This document shows positions 41,344 through 52,580 of a stretch of 64,000 nt of DNA, piece by piece; positions within the stretch are counted from its first letter, which is position 1, and every line of letters begins with the position of its first letter. The notes below the pieces were generated by a model. That model searched no databases. It had not been told where the DNA came from and saw nothing but the letters and a program-made list of their open reading frames with translations. Position numbers and translations under genes: made by a program. Origin of the DNA: Vibrio sp. DW001. Its GTDB lineage: Bacteria > Pseudomonadota > Gammaproteobacteria > Enterobacterales > Vibrionaceae. Location of the stretch: NCBI RefSeq assembly GCF_029016285.1, contig NZ_CP091976.1, forward strand, positions 806,001 to 870,000, given 5' to 3'.

Positions 41344-44091
41344 TCAATAACCCATTAAATTGAGCAAATTTTCGGCAGTTTCTATTGCCTCTTTTCTATT
41401 GGCTATATTCAGCTTTTGATAAAGATTACGAATGTGTGTTTTGATTGTTGTCCCTGCCACATCTAACTCTTGTGCAATTTGCTCGTTACTGAAACCCGAG
41501 TAGATCAAACCTAAGACCTGCCATTCTCGGTGGGTTAATGGACTGGTTCTAACCAACTCCGGAATATTCGGATGATTAAGAAGCTTGTCGATGAACTCCT
41601 CATCAAAATGAATAGAGCGGCTGCGCTGCTTACTCGATATATCTTTTACAAGCTGTTGTGCTCTATGTTTTTCGAGATCGCCTAACGTTGATTTACTCAT
41701 CAGCTTTTGTAGTAGGTGGTCAATAGAAGCACCATCAATTAAGAAGTTACCTATCATTCCCGTCTGATTTGTCATGCTTAATGCGGCTTTAAGCATATCG
41801 CTAGCCCGTTCTTCATCGTTCTGTTTTATGGCAAGGATAGCATCCACAATAAGATTTCTGTTTATATCGGTGATGAGTTTTGAAGTTTCGGCTTCATTTT
41901 GTAAAAATGTTAAGCTTATTTTTGCCTCATCATATTGACCAGCATAGATCTGCGCTCTGGTAATATTTCGCCATTGCAGCTGCAAAAAGTGGTTTTTTGC
42001 TTCAGTTGGTCGATTTGCTTTTATTAGCCATTGTTCCGTTGATTCGACATCGTTGCGTGCTTGCCAATAAAGTATTAGGGAAAGCGATGCGTTAGCTGTC
42101 CAGTCTAGGTGATAGGTTGACTGTTCCAATAGGTGTTCTATCTGTTCGATAAACCTTGCCGCTTTATCCAGTTCACCTCGACCAATGGCAATACGAGCCA
42201 ACATAGAATAGCTGTGTAAATGTTTGCTAGGATCCGCCTTTCCTAGTACATCAATTCCTTTGAAAGCACACTCTTCAGCTTCGTCCAGGCGATTCCAACA
42301 CCAGAGTATTTGCGCTCTAGAACGCAACAGAAACTCGTGGAGAGGCAGTTGTTGAAGCTTCTGCTCTTCAATGAGTTTAAAGGCATTATCTTGCATCTCA
42401 AATGCGGCTTGTACAAACCCTTGTGCTACTAATATTTCACTCTGTTGTAACAGTGCCCACAATGCTTGATGGTATAGCTGATGTTGACGGGCCAGTTTCT
42501 CGGTCTGTTGCATCAGAGGCAATGCGCGATCTAATTTACCCAATACGTGGTTAACTTCACCAACAATGGAAGTGGCAACAATCCGGCTACGATAGATAGT
42601 GGTATCTAACTGGCTCAATGCTAATTCAGCCAGTTCAAGAGCAAGTACAGGATCATTTTTATTAATCGCAACTTGTGCGAGTAAGGCGTTTACTTGACCT
42701 TGGTCATTAGTGCTGAGAATTATCTTTCTACTTTTCATCTCGGAAAGAGAAACGGTTAACATATCTTCTACTTTATTGTATCGGTGCTGGCTTTGAGATA
42801 ACCATGCTCGCAATAGGGATAGCTTCATATTGCTATACAAAAAGTCTTTATCTAATTGATTTATTGCATTTTCTAATATAATCAGCTCGCCATGATTAAA
42901 CATCTTCCAGCCAGAGTTGGTTATGATCTTAGCAATAAGAGCGTCATCTTTTGCCTTTTGAGCATGACGAAGAGCTTGATATGGAATATCTAACTTAAGC
43001 CAGGCTATCGCGGCTTTTTGGTGCAACTTAACTTCTTCATTTGCAATGCGTGCTTTTCTTTGATGCGCAAGAAACTCGCCAAAGAGGTGGTGGAATCGGT
43101 ACCAATCTTGTTCACCTTCTAAGTGATAGATAAAGAGTCCAAAACGATTGAGTGATTCAATCATACCGAGGGAGTCTTCTCGATCGGTGAGGTCTGTCAC
43201 CAAGGCGTCATTAAATGTCTCTAGCACCGAACATTGCATCAGAAAATGCTTCGTATCTTCATCGAGCAAATCAAAGACTTCTTCTATCAAGTAGTCCCAT
43301 AAATGCGCATGATTAAATTGAGAAACAGATTCTGCTGACTGCGCAAGTGTTCGCTTATGATGCTGTGCTTGTAGGGCGATCAATTGCAGAGCCGAAGGCC
43401 AACCTTCGACGTAGGTTTGTAAGTTTGAGGCTGTGGCATCATCGATACCTTCAGAGACGCGCTGATTAAAAAATCGGGTTGTTTCTTCAGTGTCGAAAGC
43501 GAGTAAACCATTGTCGATTTCGATCATGAGATCTCTAACCCTTAAGTTAGCCGTTCCCAAAGGTGGTGTACTTCTGCTAGTGACAACAAGTGTCATGTTG
43601 TCAGGCATGTTTTTTAAGAAAAAACGCATGGCTTCGTGGATCTCATCTGAATCGATAAGATGATAGTCATCTAACACCACATAAAACTCGTTGAAATAAT
43701 CGGAGAGTTTAACAAAAACTTCTCCAAAGAGAGAGTGAAGTGAAGAAAACTGTCGCCTCTCTGCTAATGTTTGCGAACTGGGACATCTTCCATCTGTTGC
43801 TTTGTTGATAGCTTGAATGAAATAGTTCACAAAACGAGATGGATCGTTGTCACTCTCGTCTATGCTATACCAACCTACGGCACTTTTATTTGCCAGCCAC
43901 TGGGCAGCCATGGTGGTTTTGCCGTATCCCGCAGGCGAACGAAAAAGTACAAGCTTATAGAAAGGCGCTTGTTGCAGTAAATCTAGCACTCTTGGTCTGA
44001 CTATCGCGTTATGCAAACGACCGGGTCTAGTTAATTTTGAAGGTATCAACATATTTATATTCAATGAGTTATTTTGAACTGGGTGAGTCAC
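41344..44091 (-). CDS. malT: Maltose regulon activator MalT
   Basis: A 915-residue STAND-type activator. It has a Walker A at 51-60 ([10 protein letters not shown]), an NTPase core with [11 protein letters not shown] (Walker B) and [11 protein letters not shown], a long TPR-like superhelical region, and a C-terminal LuxR HTH ([20 protein letters not shown], then [16 protein letters not shown]). It responds to maltotriose and ATP and activates mal promoters. It is divergent from malP across 524 bases, the arrangement known in enterobacteria. Confidence 0.95.
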   Translation of the reverse strand: MTHPVQNNSLNINMLIPSKLTRPGRLHNAIVRPRVLDLLQQAPFYKLVLFRSPAGYGKTTMAAQWLANKSAVGWYSIDESDNDPSRFVNYFIQAINKATDGRCPSSQTLAERRQFSSLHSLFGEVFVKLSDYFNEFYVVLDDYHLIDSDEIHEAMRFFLKNMPDNMTLVVTSRSTPPLGTANLRVRDLMIEIDNGLLAFDTEETTRFFNQRVSEGIDDATASNLQTYVEGWPSALQLIALQAQHHKRTLAQSAESVSQFNHAHLWDYLIEEVFDLLDEDTKHFLMQCSVLETFNDALVTDLTDREDSLGMIESLNRFGLFIYHLEGEQDWYRFHHLFGEFLAHQRKARIANEEVKLHQKAAIAWLKLDIPYQALRHAQKAKDDALIAKIITNSGWKMFNHGELIILENAINQLDKDFLYSNMKLSLLRAWLSQSQHRYNKVEDMLTVSLSEMKSRKIILSTNDQGQVNALLAQVAINKNDPVLALELAELALSQLDTTIYRSRIVATSIVGEVNHVLGKLDRALPLMQQTEKLARQHQLYHQALWALLQQSEILVAQGFVQAAFEMQDNAFKLIEEQKLQQLPLHEFLLRSRAQILWCWNRLDEAEECAFKGIDVLGKADPSKHLHSYSMLARIAIGRGELDKAARFIEQIEHLLEQSTYHLDWTANASLSLILYWQARNDVESTEQWLIKANRPTEAKNHFLQLQWRNITRAQIYAGQYDEAKISLTFLQNEAETSKLITDINRNLIVDAILAIKQNDEERASDMLKAALSMTNQTGMIGNFLIDGASIDHLLQKLMSKSTLGDLEKHRAQQLVKDISSKQRSRSIHFDEEFIDKLLNHPNIPELVRTSPLTHREWQVLGLIYSGFSNEQIAQELDVAGTTIKTHIRNLYQKLNIANRKEAIETAENLLNLMGY

Positions 44092-44615
44092 CCCGCTCTT
44101 AGTATTTAGACAGTAGAAAGGGCTACTTATACGCTTATTTTTCTCGGTTAAGTTAATCCTACGTTAAGGGTCCCCCTGTCGTACATGACTATTCTCAAAT
44201 ATGTATGACCCAGCGCATGTAAATGATCATCTACGCCCCACAATTGCGTGTCCTGTCACATTACGGCTAGGATATGATGTAATTAATTATTTCATCTGTA
44301 CATATTAGTATGGCTGAAACAATTCTAAGCTTTAATTATTTTGTGACCAAATCGACATATTTCAGTTACTTTTTTCGATAGGTCATTTTTAGCCGATTTA
44401 TGGCTAATTGAGGTAAAGAGATGTACACGTGACCTGAATCACTTAAGTTTATTAAATTAACCGTAGTAGTGTGATTTAGATCTTGAATTGTGTAGGAGTA
44501 GATATCTACGCCCTAACTACTCCTCCTCCGATACCACGTTTATGGGAGGATGTTCTGCTACTTAAGTCAATGCAGGATATGCCACAGATAAATTGATAAT
44601 TAATGAGATTTCGCT
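44092..44615. promoter_or_regulatory. malT/malP divergent control region
   Basis: Gene-free 524 bases. GGAGTAG at 44495-44501 and its complement CTACTCC at 44517-44523 form an inverted pair; CGGAGGAGGA (minus, 44521-44530) and TGGGAGGATG at 44543-44552 (8 of 10 to the MalT box) lie close by. A CRP-like site sits upstream. These are likely MalT operators for malPQ; footprints would be needed to define them. Confidence 0.6.
44428..44443. promoter_or_regulatory. Candidate CRP site
   Basis: CGTGA-CCTGAA-TCACT matches TGTGA-N6-TCACA at eight of ten positions and lies about 70 bases before the GGAGTAG pair, a fitting place for joint CRP/MalT control. Confidence 0.5.
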
Positions 44616-47069
44616 ATGAAACCAACTCAACAAAAGAAATTTGATAAAGCCTCTTTCCAAGCTAGTGTTAAGAAACATCTAAGTGCAACTTATGCGACCA
44701 CAATAGAGCATGCTGACTCTAGAGCTTGGTACCTAGCAATGGGACGCGCATTGGCTGAATTGACCACACTTGACCTATTAGAAACGGAAAATGACAAGGC
44801 TATTCAAAACGCGAAGAGCGTTAACTATCTTTCTCTAGAATTTTTAATCGGTCGCCTAACAGGTAATAACCTGATTAGTATGGGTTTGTACGGACAAATT
44901 ACGGACGCGATGACTGAACTTGGTCAGAACCTTTCTGACCTGCTTGAAGAAGAACGAGACCCATCACTAGGTAATGGTGGTTTGGGTCGTCTTGCTGCAT
45001 GTTTCATGGATTCGTGCGCAGCTCAAGAATTTCCAACAATTGGTTATGGCCTTCATTATGAATATGGCCTATTCAAACAATCTTTTGAACAAGGTCATCA
45101 AAAAGAAGCGCCTGATGCGTGGCGCGGTGTTGAAGGCTACCCATGGGAAGTTGCTCGTCCTGAATATGCGCAGCAAATTGGTTTTTATGGCCATGTTGAT
45201 TCTGAGTTTGTTAACGGTATAGAAAAACGTTGTTGGGTGCCAGGTATGCAAGTTCAAGGTATGCCTTGGGATCTTCCAATCGTTGGTTACGAAAGTAATA
45301 CAGTTTATCCATTGCGCCTTTGGGAATGTCGTGCAATCGCACCATTCTCCTTGGAAAGTTTTAATAATGGTGATTACTTTGAAGCACAGCATGCGCTGAT
45401 CGACTCGGGTAACATTACTAAAGTTCTTTATCCAAACGATAACCACGAAAAGGGTAAAACACTTCGTCTAATGCAGCAGTATTTCCACAGTGCTGCATCA
45501 ATGGCAGACATTCTACGTCGTCATGATGCGGCGGGTCATAAAATAACCGACTTACCTAAATATGAAACCATTCAGCTTAACGATACGCACCCAACAATCG
45601 CTATTCCTGAATTGATGCGTATTCTGATGGATGAGCGTGATCTTTCTTGGGATGCCGCATGGGCTATTTGTTCAAAAACGTTTGCTTATACTAACCATAC
45701 GTTATTGCCAGAGGCACTAGAAACGTGGAGTGAATCACTTATTCAGCGTCTTCTTCCTCGTCATATGGAAATCATCTATCAGATTAACCACCTATTCCTA
45801 GCCGATGTACGTGCTAAGTGGCCTGGTGATGTTGAAAAACAACGTAAGCTTTCTATTATTCAAGAAGGTTTCCACCGTATGGTGCGTATGGCAAACCTAT
45901 GTGTTGTTGGTTCATATGCGGTCAACGGTGTTGCGGCTCTTCACTCTGCACTGGTTAAGCGCGATCTATTTCCTGAGTTCAATGAGCTGTATCCAAACAA
46001 GCTACAAAACGTAACTAACGGTGTGACTCCTCGTCGTTGGTTGAAGTTCTGTAACCCAGGACTTTCGGACTTAATCTCTGAGAAAATTGGTACTGAGTGG
46101 CCAGCCGATCTTGATCAACTGACACAAGTAGCAAAATTTGCAGAAGATAAAGCGTTCCAAAAACGATATATGGCTGTTAAGAAAGAAAACAAGCAGCGTC
46201 TAGCCAACTGGGTACAAGAAAACATGGGTATTGAACTTGATACCAATGCCATCTTTGATGTCCAGATTAAGCGTCTTCATGAATACAAACGTCAGCATCT
46301 AAACTTGCTGCACATCCTATCTTTGTATCATCGTTTATTGAACGACCCGACATTTGATATGGCACCACGTGTTGTATTTTTTGCAGCAAAAGCGGCGCCG
46401 GGTTACCACCTTGCTAAAGAGATTATTTACGCGACAAACAAAGTGGCAGAGAAGATCAACAATGACAAACGTGTTAATCACAAACTCAAGGTTGTATTTA
46501 TCCCAGACTACCGTGTAAGCATGGCGGAAATCATTATTCCTGCTGCTGACGTCTCCGAGCAAATCTCTACCGCAGGTAAAGAAGCGTCTGGTACAGGCAA
46601 CATGAAGATGGCTCTAAACGGCGCGTTAACTATCGGTACGATGGATGGTGCAAACGTGGAGATTCGTGAAGAAGTAGGTGATGAAAATATCTACATCTTT
46701 GGTTTGGATGTTGATGGTGTGGAAGCTCTACGAGCTAGTGGCTATAACCCATTTGACTACTACAACTCAGATCCATTATTGAAAGCATCATTGGATCTAC
46801 TTTTGAGCGATGAGTTCACACCAGGCCAACCCGGCAAGCTTCGTGCGACATTTGACAGCTTGTTAGATGGTGGTGACCCTTATCTATGTCTTGCTGATTT
46901 CTCTTCTTATGTGAAAGCACATGAAGATATGGATGCACAGTACCGTGACCAAGAAGGTTGGGCACGTAAAGCGATATTGAATACAGCACTGGTCGGCAAA
47001 TTCAGTTCTGACCGATCAATTCGTGACTATGTAAATAATATCTGGAAACTAGAAGCCGTTAAGCGCTAG
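44616..47069 (+). CDS. malP: Maltodextrin/glycogen phosphorylase
   Basis: An 817-residue GT35 phosphorylase that releases glucose 1-phosphate from alpha-1,4 glucans. Family regions are SLGNGGLGRLAACFMDS (about 117), the QLNDTHP segment and the pyridoxal-phosphate site GTGNMKMALNG (Lys near residue 664). Length fits MalP/GlgP. Followed by malQ, so the malPQ assignment is by order as well as family; it could serve glycogen too, as glgB is next. Confidence 0.95.
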   Translation: MKPTQQKKFDKASFQASVKKHLSATYATTIEHADSRAWYLAMGRALAELTTLDLLETENDKAIQNAKSVNYLSLEFLIGRLTGNNLISMGLYGQITDAMTELGQNLSDLLEEERDPSLGNGGLGRLAACFMDSCAAQEFPTIGYGLHYEYGLFKQSFEQGHQKEAPDAWRGVEGYPWEVARPEYAQQIGFYGHVDSEFVNGIEKRCWVPGMQVQGMPWDLPIVGYESNTVYPLRLWECRAIAPFSLESFNNGDYFEAQHALIDSGNITKVLYPNDNHEKGKTLRLMQQYFHSAASMADILRRHDAAGHKITDLPKYETIQLNDTHPTIAIPELMRILMDERDLSWDAAWAICSKTFAYTNHTLLPEALETWSESLIQRLLPRHMEIIYQINHLFLADVRAKWPGDVEKQRKLSIIQEGFHRMVRMANLCVVGSYAVNGVAALHSALVKRDLFPEFNELYPNKLQNVTNGVTPRRWLKFCNPGLSDLISEKIGTEWPADLDQLTQVAKFAEDKAFQKRYMAVKKENKQRLANWVQENMGIELDTNAIFDVQIKRLHEYKRQHLNLLHILSLYHRLLNDPTFDMAPRVVFFAAKAAPGYHLAKEIIYATNKVAEKINNDKRVNHKLKVVFIPDYRVSMAEIIIPAADVSEQISTAGKEASGTGNMKMALNGALTIGTMDGANVEIREEVGDENIYIFGLDVDGVEALRASGYNPFDYYNSDPLLKASLDLLLSDEFTPGQPGKLRATFDSLLDGGDPYLCLADFSSYVKAHEDMDAQYRDQEGWARKAILNTALVGKFSSDRSIRDYVNNIWKLEAVKR

Positions 47070-47077
47070 TTATAAGA

Positions 47078-47110
47078 TCAAAGCCAAGGTAGAGATTATC
47101 TTGGCTTTGA
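47078..47110 (+). terminator. malP-malQ intergenic stem-loop
   Basis: TCAAAGCCAAG and CTTGGCTTTGA form a perfect 11-base stem with an 11-base loop. It has no T-run, so it more likely tunes RNA stability between malP and malQ than ends transcription. Confidence 0.6.
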
Positions 47111-47230
47111 TACCCAATCCATTAGCCGTTTTCACCTTGTTGAGTTGTTGGATAAAGACTTCTACTGGATTTGGTATCTAATGCGTACCCCTACTGAAAT
47201 GAAGATGCTAATGCAGCTTCGGAGAAAATA

Positions 47231-49408
47231 ATGAAACAACAATCAGCACTAAAACAAGTCGCTGAAATAGCTAGAATTGCAGATAGTTATGTCAGTGCAT
47301 GGGGAGAAGAAGCGACCGTTAAAGACGAGACCATTTGTCGACTGCTCGCGTCTCTAGGTTACGATACATCGAGTGACGAAAAGTTACTCAAATCTGCCGA
47401 AAAAAAGCATAAGAAAGATGTATTAGATTCTGTGCTTGTTGTTCGTGGTAGTAATCAACCTGTTGAAGTGAGTTTGAACTTAGGTGTAAGTGCACGCGAA
47501 AGCGAATTTAGCTGGCGTTTGGAAACAGAGCAAGGTGAAGTACTTGAAGGGTATTTACAATCTCAAATTGTTAGAGATGAACGCGCTGAAGGCGGGTCAT
47601 TGGTATTTCAATTGCCGAATCTTGCTTGGGGTTATCACAAGCTGATTGTTAGCCGTAAACGTCGTAAGACACCTTATGAAATGACATTGATTGTGACCCC
47701 GACGGCTTGTTACAAACAAGAGCAGATCGAAGCGGGTAAAAAAATGTGGGGGCCGAGTGTACAGCTATATACTCTACGTACTCAACACAATTGGGGTATT
47801 GGTGATTTTGGGGATCTTAAACAACTTGTCGCTGAAGTGGCGTCACGTGGTGGTGATTTCGTTGGCTTAAACCCTATTCACTCACTGTTTCCTGCTAACC
47901 CAGAGGGTGCTAGCCCGTACAGCCCATCTTCGCGTCGTTGGTTGAACGTGCTTTACATAGACGTAAGTTCCGTTCCTGAGTTCGTATTAAGTGTTGAAGC
48001 TCAGCAAAAAGTTGGCAGCACTGATTTCCAACATCGATTGCAAAGAGTTCGCGATGCTCATTGGGTCAATTATACTGAAGTTGCAGATCTAAAGATGAGT
48101 GTATTACCTCTTCTTTATGACGAATTTAAAACACGTCACTTAGATAAAGAAAGTGAGCGTGCAGCTGAGTTTTTGGCCTTTATCGAAGAAGGTGGAGCAA
48201 GCTTAAAACATCAAGCTGTTTTTGATGCGTTACACAGCAAGCTACACAAAGAAGACTCTTCGGTTTGGGGTTGGCCTGTTTTCCCTGAACAGTACCGTCA
48301 TTTTGATAACACCGCTGTTCAAAAGTTTATTGCGGACAATCAGGAATTAGTTCAGCTGTACTTTTATCTTCAATGGGTGGCAGATAGCCAGATCCATGAA
48401 GCGCAAGTATTGGCTGAAGAAAAAGGAATGGCCGTTGGTCTTTATCGAGATTTGGCCGTTGGTGTTGCTGATTCTGGGTCCGAAACTTGGGCAGACGATG
48501 GTGTACTCGTTCAAGGTGCAAGCATCGGTGCTCCACCTGATGTATTAGGGCCGCTTGGCCAAAACTGGGGGCTACCACCACTTAACCCTCTGGTATTGCA
48601 AGAAACCAGCTACGACGCGTATATAAAACTGCTTCGAGCCAATATGAAGCATTGTGGTTCACTTCGAATTGATCACGTATTAGGGCTGTTACGCCTCTGG
48701 TTAATTCCTAAAGGTGAAGGTGCAACAGAAGGGGCCTATATCTACTATCCAGTAGAGGATATGCTTGCCATTCTTGCGCTTGAATCTCATCGACATCAGT
48801 GTTCTGTGATTGGCGAAGATTTAGGTACTGTACCTGATGAAATAGTGGATATTCTTGCTGATGCGGGTGTGCATTCGTACAAGGTGTTCTTCTTTGAAGT
48901 CGCGGAGGATGGCGGTTATTATTCTCCAGCGCATTACAAAGATCAGTCTATGTCCGCTCTTTGTACGCACGATATGCCGACATTACGTGGTTTCTGGCAC
49001 TGCGATGACCTCAAAATGGGCAAAGAACTTGGTTTATATCCAGATGAAAAGCAGCTTGATGTTCTATTTGATGACCGTTTAAAATGTAAGCAAGAGATAC
49101 TTAATAGTGTCGCTTGGCATGGCCGCTTGCCGGACTGCGTAGGAAGAGATGCAACCTTAGTCGCAATGGATCAACACTTAAGTGAGGCATTGCAGCTTCA
49201 CCTTGCTTCTGGCTCTTCAACCTTGTTGAGTGTTCAGTTAGAAGATTGGCTAGAAATGGATAAGCCCGTCAATATTCCAGGTACGGTCAATGAATATCCT
49301 AACTGGCGTCGGAAGCTTTCTGTTGGGTTGGATGACATATTTGCTCGCGAAGAAGTGAATAGGATTGCAAGAAGACTTACAGAAGTGCGTCAGGAAGCTG
49401 GAAGATAG
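47231..49408 (+). CDS. malQ: 4-alpha-glucanotransferase (amylomaltase)
   Basis: A 725-residue GH77 enzyme that disproportionates maltodextrins. After an N-terminal beta domain (about 1-150) the catalytic barrel begins KMWGPSVQLYTLRTQHNWGI; key motifs are RIDHVLGL near 478 (nucleophile Asp), GEDLGTVPDEI near 527 (acid Glu) and CTHDMPTL near 578. It makes longer dextrins for MalP and glucose. A start signal GGAG lies a few bases before the ATG. Confidence 0.95.
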   Translation: MKQQSALKQVAEIARIADSYVSAWGEEATVKDETICRLLASLGYDTSSDEKLLKSAEKKHKKDVLDSVLVVRGSNQPVEVSLNLGVSARESEFSWRLETEQGEVLEGYLQSQIVRDERAEGGSLVFQLPNLAWGYHKLIVSRKRRKTPYEMTLIVTPTACYKQEQIEAGKKMWGPSVQLYTLRTQHNWGIGDFGDLKQLVAEVASRGGDFVGLNPIHSLFPANPEGASPYSPSSRRWLNVLYIDVSSVPEFVLSVEAQQKVGSTDFQHRLQRVRDAHWVNYTEVADLKMSVLPLLYDEFKTRHLDKESERAAEFLAFIEEGGASLKHQAVFDALHSKLHKEDSSVWGWPVFPEQYRHFDNTAVQKFIADNQELVQLYFYLQWVADSQIHEAQVLAEEKGMAVGLYRDLAVGVADSGSETWADDGVLVQGASIGAPPDVLGPLGQNWGLPPLNPLVLQETSYDAYIKLLRANMKHCGSLRIDHVLGLLRLWLIPKGEGATEGAYIYYPVEDMLAILALESHRHQCSVIGEDLGTVPDEIVDILADAGVHSYKVFFFEVAEDGGYYSPAHYKDQSMSALCTHDMPTLRGFWHCDDLKMGKELGLYPDEKQLDVLFDDRLKCKQEILNSVAWHGRLPDCVGRDATLVAMDQHLSEALQLHLASGSSTLLSVQLEDWLEMDKPVNIPGTVNEYPNWRRKLSVGLDDIFAREEVNRIARRLTEVRQEAGR

Positions 49409-49480
49409 GTCAATTTCTCGTAGAAAATATCGATCAAGTCACTCCACATTTTCCGAGAGTCCGATAGAATGGGACTCGCT

Positions 49481-49507
49481 AATACCCGCTTTTAGCGGGT
49501 ATTTTTT
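49481..49507 (+). terminator. Terminator after malQ
   Basis: AATACCCGCT and AGCGGGTATT with a three-base loop followed by a T-run. Confidence 0.92.
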
Positions 49508-49642
49508 GGTAAGTAAGAAATATTAACCTACGTTAGTTGTTAGTGCTTTATCAGTTATGGGAAATTCTCACTTTATCCTTCTATTATTAATGATTGAAGA
49601 AGACAATATGAGAATAAATATTATTGCATCGGGAGACGACAG

Positions 49643-51823
49643 TTGAAAAAAACAGAGATTTCAAAAGAAACACAAACGTTTGATCAGCTTTCTAAAGCAG
49701 CATTTGCGGATCCGTTTTCATTCTTAGGGCCGTATCATCATGCCGACAATGTTCCTTTACGAGTTTGGATACCAGGCGCGAGTAAAGTTGAGTTAGTTGT
49801 GGGTGATGAGCCTCGCGTAGAACTAGAAAGAATCAGTGGCGATGGTTTTATCTTAAAGCAAGACAGGGATTTAAGATTTACGCATTATAAATTGGCTGTG
49901 GATTGGAATGGAACAGAGCAAATCCTTGATGACCCTTACCAATATCACGGATTATATAGAGAATTCGAAGAGCTGCATTCCCCTGTCAAAATGTATCATT
50001 ACATGGGTGCACAATTAGTTACCATGGAGCGTGATGGCGAACAAGTGAACGGTACTCGTTTCTTAGTTTATGCCCCGCATGCCTCCGCGGTCAGCCTTAT
50101 CGGTCCGTTTAACTCATGGGATGGCCGTCGCAATCCTATGCAGCGTTTAGATTATGGTATTTGGGGTTTATTTGTCCCTGATCTACCAGAAGGTGCTCAA
50201 TATAAATATGAGATCAAAGGTCCTAATGGTGAAGATTTACCACACAAAGCGGATCCATGGGGTTTTCATGCAGAGCAGTACCCTTCCTTTTCTTCTGTAG
50301 TTTACGATCACAATCGCTACGATTGGAAAGATCAGAAATGGCAGGGCAGAGAAGTAACTGAAAAACGAAAAGAAGCGCTCTCTTTTTATGAATTACATGC
50401 TGGTTCATGGAAACGAAATAAAGAAGGTAATTTTCTCAACTATCGTGAACTAGCGGCTGAATTGGTTCCGTATCTGAGTGACTTAGGTTATACCCACGTT
50501 GAGTTGATGCCTATTTCAGAGTATCCATTCTATGGTTCTTGGGGCTATCAACCTGTTGGCCTATTTGCCCCAACAAGCCGTTTTGGTTCACCCGATGACT
50601 TTAAGTATTTCGTAGATGCATGTCACGAGGCAGGTATTGGTGTCGTACTCGATTGGGTTCCTGCGCATTACCCTGCCGATAGCCATGGCTTGGCTAATTT
50701 TGATGGTACGCCACTGTACCACGACCCAGATCCTCGCCGTGGTTGGCATCAAGACTGGAATTCATACATCTATGACGTAGGTCGCGAGCACGTTCGTCGT
50801 TTCTTAGTATCGAATGCGCTCTATTGGTTTGAACAATTCCATATTGATGGTATTCGTGTGGATGCGGTCGCTTCGACTCTTTACCTAGATTATTCTCGCA
50901 GCCATGATCAATGGATTCCAAACCAAGATGGCGGTAACGAAAACTACGATGCGATAGCCATGTTTAAATGGGTAAACGAAGAGGTTTACAGACATTTCCC
51001 GAATGCAATGACAATTGCTGAAGAATCAACGGCCTTTCCAGGTGTTTCCGCTCCTACATTTATGGGTGGTTTGGGCTTCGGGTTTAAATGGAATATGGGT
51101 TGGATGCACGATAGCTTGTCTTACGTGCAAGAAGATCCTGTTCATCGAAAATATCATCACAACACCATAACATTCCCTCTTATTTATGCGCACAGTGAGA
51201 ACTACGTGTTGTCACTCTCTCATGATGAGGTGGTTTATGGTAAGCGTTCAATCCATAACAAAATGCCGGGTGATGAATGGCAACAGACCGCTAACCTAAG
51301 AGCGTATTTGGGCTATATGTATGGTCAGCCAGGTAAGAAACTGAACTTCATGGGCACTGAATTTGGTCAAACTTCAGAGTGGAATCATGATGAACAGTTA
51401 GAGTGGCACTTGCTTGAATTTGCTCGTCATCAGGGTGTGCAAGCACTTACTCGTGATTTAAACCATTTGTATAGCGGTGAGCCCGCGATGCACGATCAAG
51501 ATTGTGACCCAAAAGGCTTTGAGTGGCGTCTGCAAGATGCAGACGATGCCAGTATTTTGGCACATGAACGTATCAGTGAATCTGGCGAGCGCATACTTGT
51601 GATCACCAACTTTACTCCTGTACCGCATGAGGGTTTCCGCTTAGGTGTTCCTAATAAAGGTATGTACGAGTTATTGCTGAACACTGATGATGAGAAATAC
51701 AATGGCAGTGGTTTTGAAGTACTTAAGTCAGTGAAAACGGATAAGGTAGAAAGCGAGGGTTTAGATGACTCACTGTCTTTACATCTTCCTCCGTTGTCGA
51801 CGCTATTTTATAAATTAGCGTAA
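49643..51823 (+). CDS. glgB: 1,4-alpha-glucan branching enzyme GlgB, TTG start
   Basis: A 726-residue branching enzyme. It starts with TTG at 49643 behind GGGAG; no ATG close by is in frame. Domains are an N-terminal carbohydrate module (about 20-115), a CBM48 (about 118-225, [20 protein letters not shown]) and the GH13 barrel with nucleophile in GIRVDAVAS (about D406), acid in [10 protein letters not shown] (about E458) and LSHDEVV (about 526). It builds alpha-1,6 branches of glycogen. It has its own promoter region after the malQ terminator; glgC and glgA are not adjacent. Confidence 0.95.
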   Translation: MKKTEISKETQTFDQLSKAAFADPFSFLGPYHHADNVPLRVWIPGASKVELVVGDEPRVELERISGDGFILKQDRDLRFTHYKLAVDWNGTEQILDDPYQYHGLYREFEELHSPVKMYHYMGAQLVTMERDGEQVNGTRFLVYAPHASAVSLIGPFNSWDGRRNPMQRLDYGIWGLFVPDLPEGAQYKYEIKGPNGEDLPHKADPWGFHAEQYPSFSSVVYDHNRYDWKDQKWQGREVTEKRKEALSFYELHAGSWKRNKEGNFLNYRELAAELVPYLSDLGYTHVELMPISEYPFYGSWGYQPVGLFAPTSRFGSPDDFKYFVDACHEAGIGVVLDWVPAHYPADSHGLANFDGTPLYHDPDPRRGWHQDWNSYIYDVGREHVRRFLVSNALYWFEQFHIDGIRVDAVASTLYLDYSRSHDQWIPNQDGGNENYDAIAMFKWVNEEVYRHFPNAMTIAEESTAFPGVSAPTFMGGLGFGFKWNMGWMHDSLSYVQEDPVHRKYHHNTITFPLIYAHSENYVLSLSHDEVVYGKRSIHNKMPGDEWQQTANLRAYLGYMYGQPGKKLNFMGTEFGQTSEWNHDEQLEWHLLEFARHQGVQALTRDLNHLYSGEPAMHDQDCDPKGFEWRLQDADDASILAHERISESGERILVITNFTPVPHEGFRLGVPNKGMYELLLNTDDEKYNGSGFEVLKSVKTDKVESEGLDDSLSLHLPPLSTLFYKLA

Positions 51824-51858
51824 GTATACGAATAACATCGGCACTGTGTTGTATTGAT

Positions 51859-51894
51859 AACGCCTTCTACTGATAAAGTGGGAGGCGTTTTTTT
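51859..51894. terminator. Terminator after glgB
   Basis: AACGCCTTCTAC and GTGGGAGGCGTT arms with T-run; it also overlaps the end of the convergent START-domain gene. Confidence 0.85.
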
Positions 51895-52481
51895 AGGTTT
51901 TGAAATGTGCTGGACACGCTGTTTATCGTGATTTCATTTGCCAACCACACGGGTATTATTCCATTAGGATTTGCATAAGCAGTATAAGAGATATGAGTCA
52001 TACCATTGCTGAGTTTTTGCACGGTCCAATTTGCCTGCACATCGGTAATTCGCACTAATCCAGTTTGTTTAGGTAAGGATTGATGGGCGTCTTTAACAGT
52101 AAGTATCAGTGTGTTTTTATCAGGTTGGTAGATCGTGGAATAAGTAATCATGTCTCTGTTAGAGCTAGGCCACGGGGCGGAAAATATGGTTTGAACCAAA
52201 TATTCGTTAGGTGAAATTCTTTTTAAGATAGTCGCTTCTTTTGCGTGATCAACCCATTTCGATACGCTTTCTGCGTCGCTCAATAATCTCATGCAGGCTT
52301 CTAAAGAGGTCATGGTGACCATTTGAGCTCGGATCTCAATTAACCCAATCTGTCTTTCTCGCTTATGGATTATGATGTCATTATCGGTCAATACTGGCTG
52401 CCAGGGCTCTTCAGCGAGCACATTGGATGCGGGAAAAAGGGAAAGAAGTATTAACCAAATCAAACCAACTCGACTGCGCAA
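51867..52481 (-). CDS. Periplasmic START-domain protein
   Basis: A 204-residue protein with signal peptide (cleavage after VLA, residue 23). The mature part is a START-like lipid-binding fold: EIRAQMVTMTSLEACMRLLS, WVDHAKEATILKRISPNEYL, and a C-terminal helix after HISYTAYANPNGIIPVWLAN. Ligand unknown; bacterial members are thought to bind lipids or hydrophobic compounds. It overlaps the glgB terminator at its 3' end. Confidence 0.8.
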   Translation of the reverse strand: MRSRVGLIWLILLSLFPASNVLAEEPWQPVLTDNDIIIHKRERQIGLIEIRAQMVTMTSLEACMRLLSDAESVSKWVDHAKEATILKRISPNEYLVQTIFSAPWPSSNRDMITYSTIYQPDKNTLILTVKDAHQSLPKQTGLVRITDVQANWTVQKLSNGMTHISYTAYANPNGIIPVWLANEITINSVSSTFQNLKKRLPLYQ

Positions 52482-52580
52482 ATTTACCTATCCTTGCATA
52501 ATGTTACTGAAATTGTAGGTGGATATCGTCTAAGTCGGTCGCGCGGTATCCGTTTGATCACACATGTACTTGGCTTGGTA

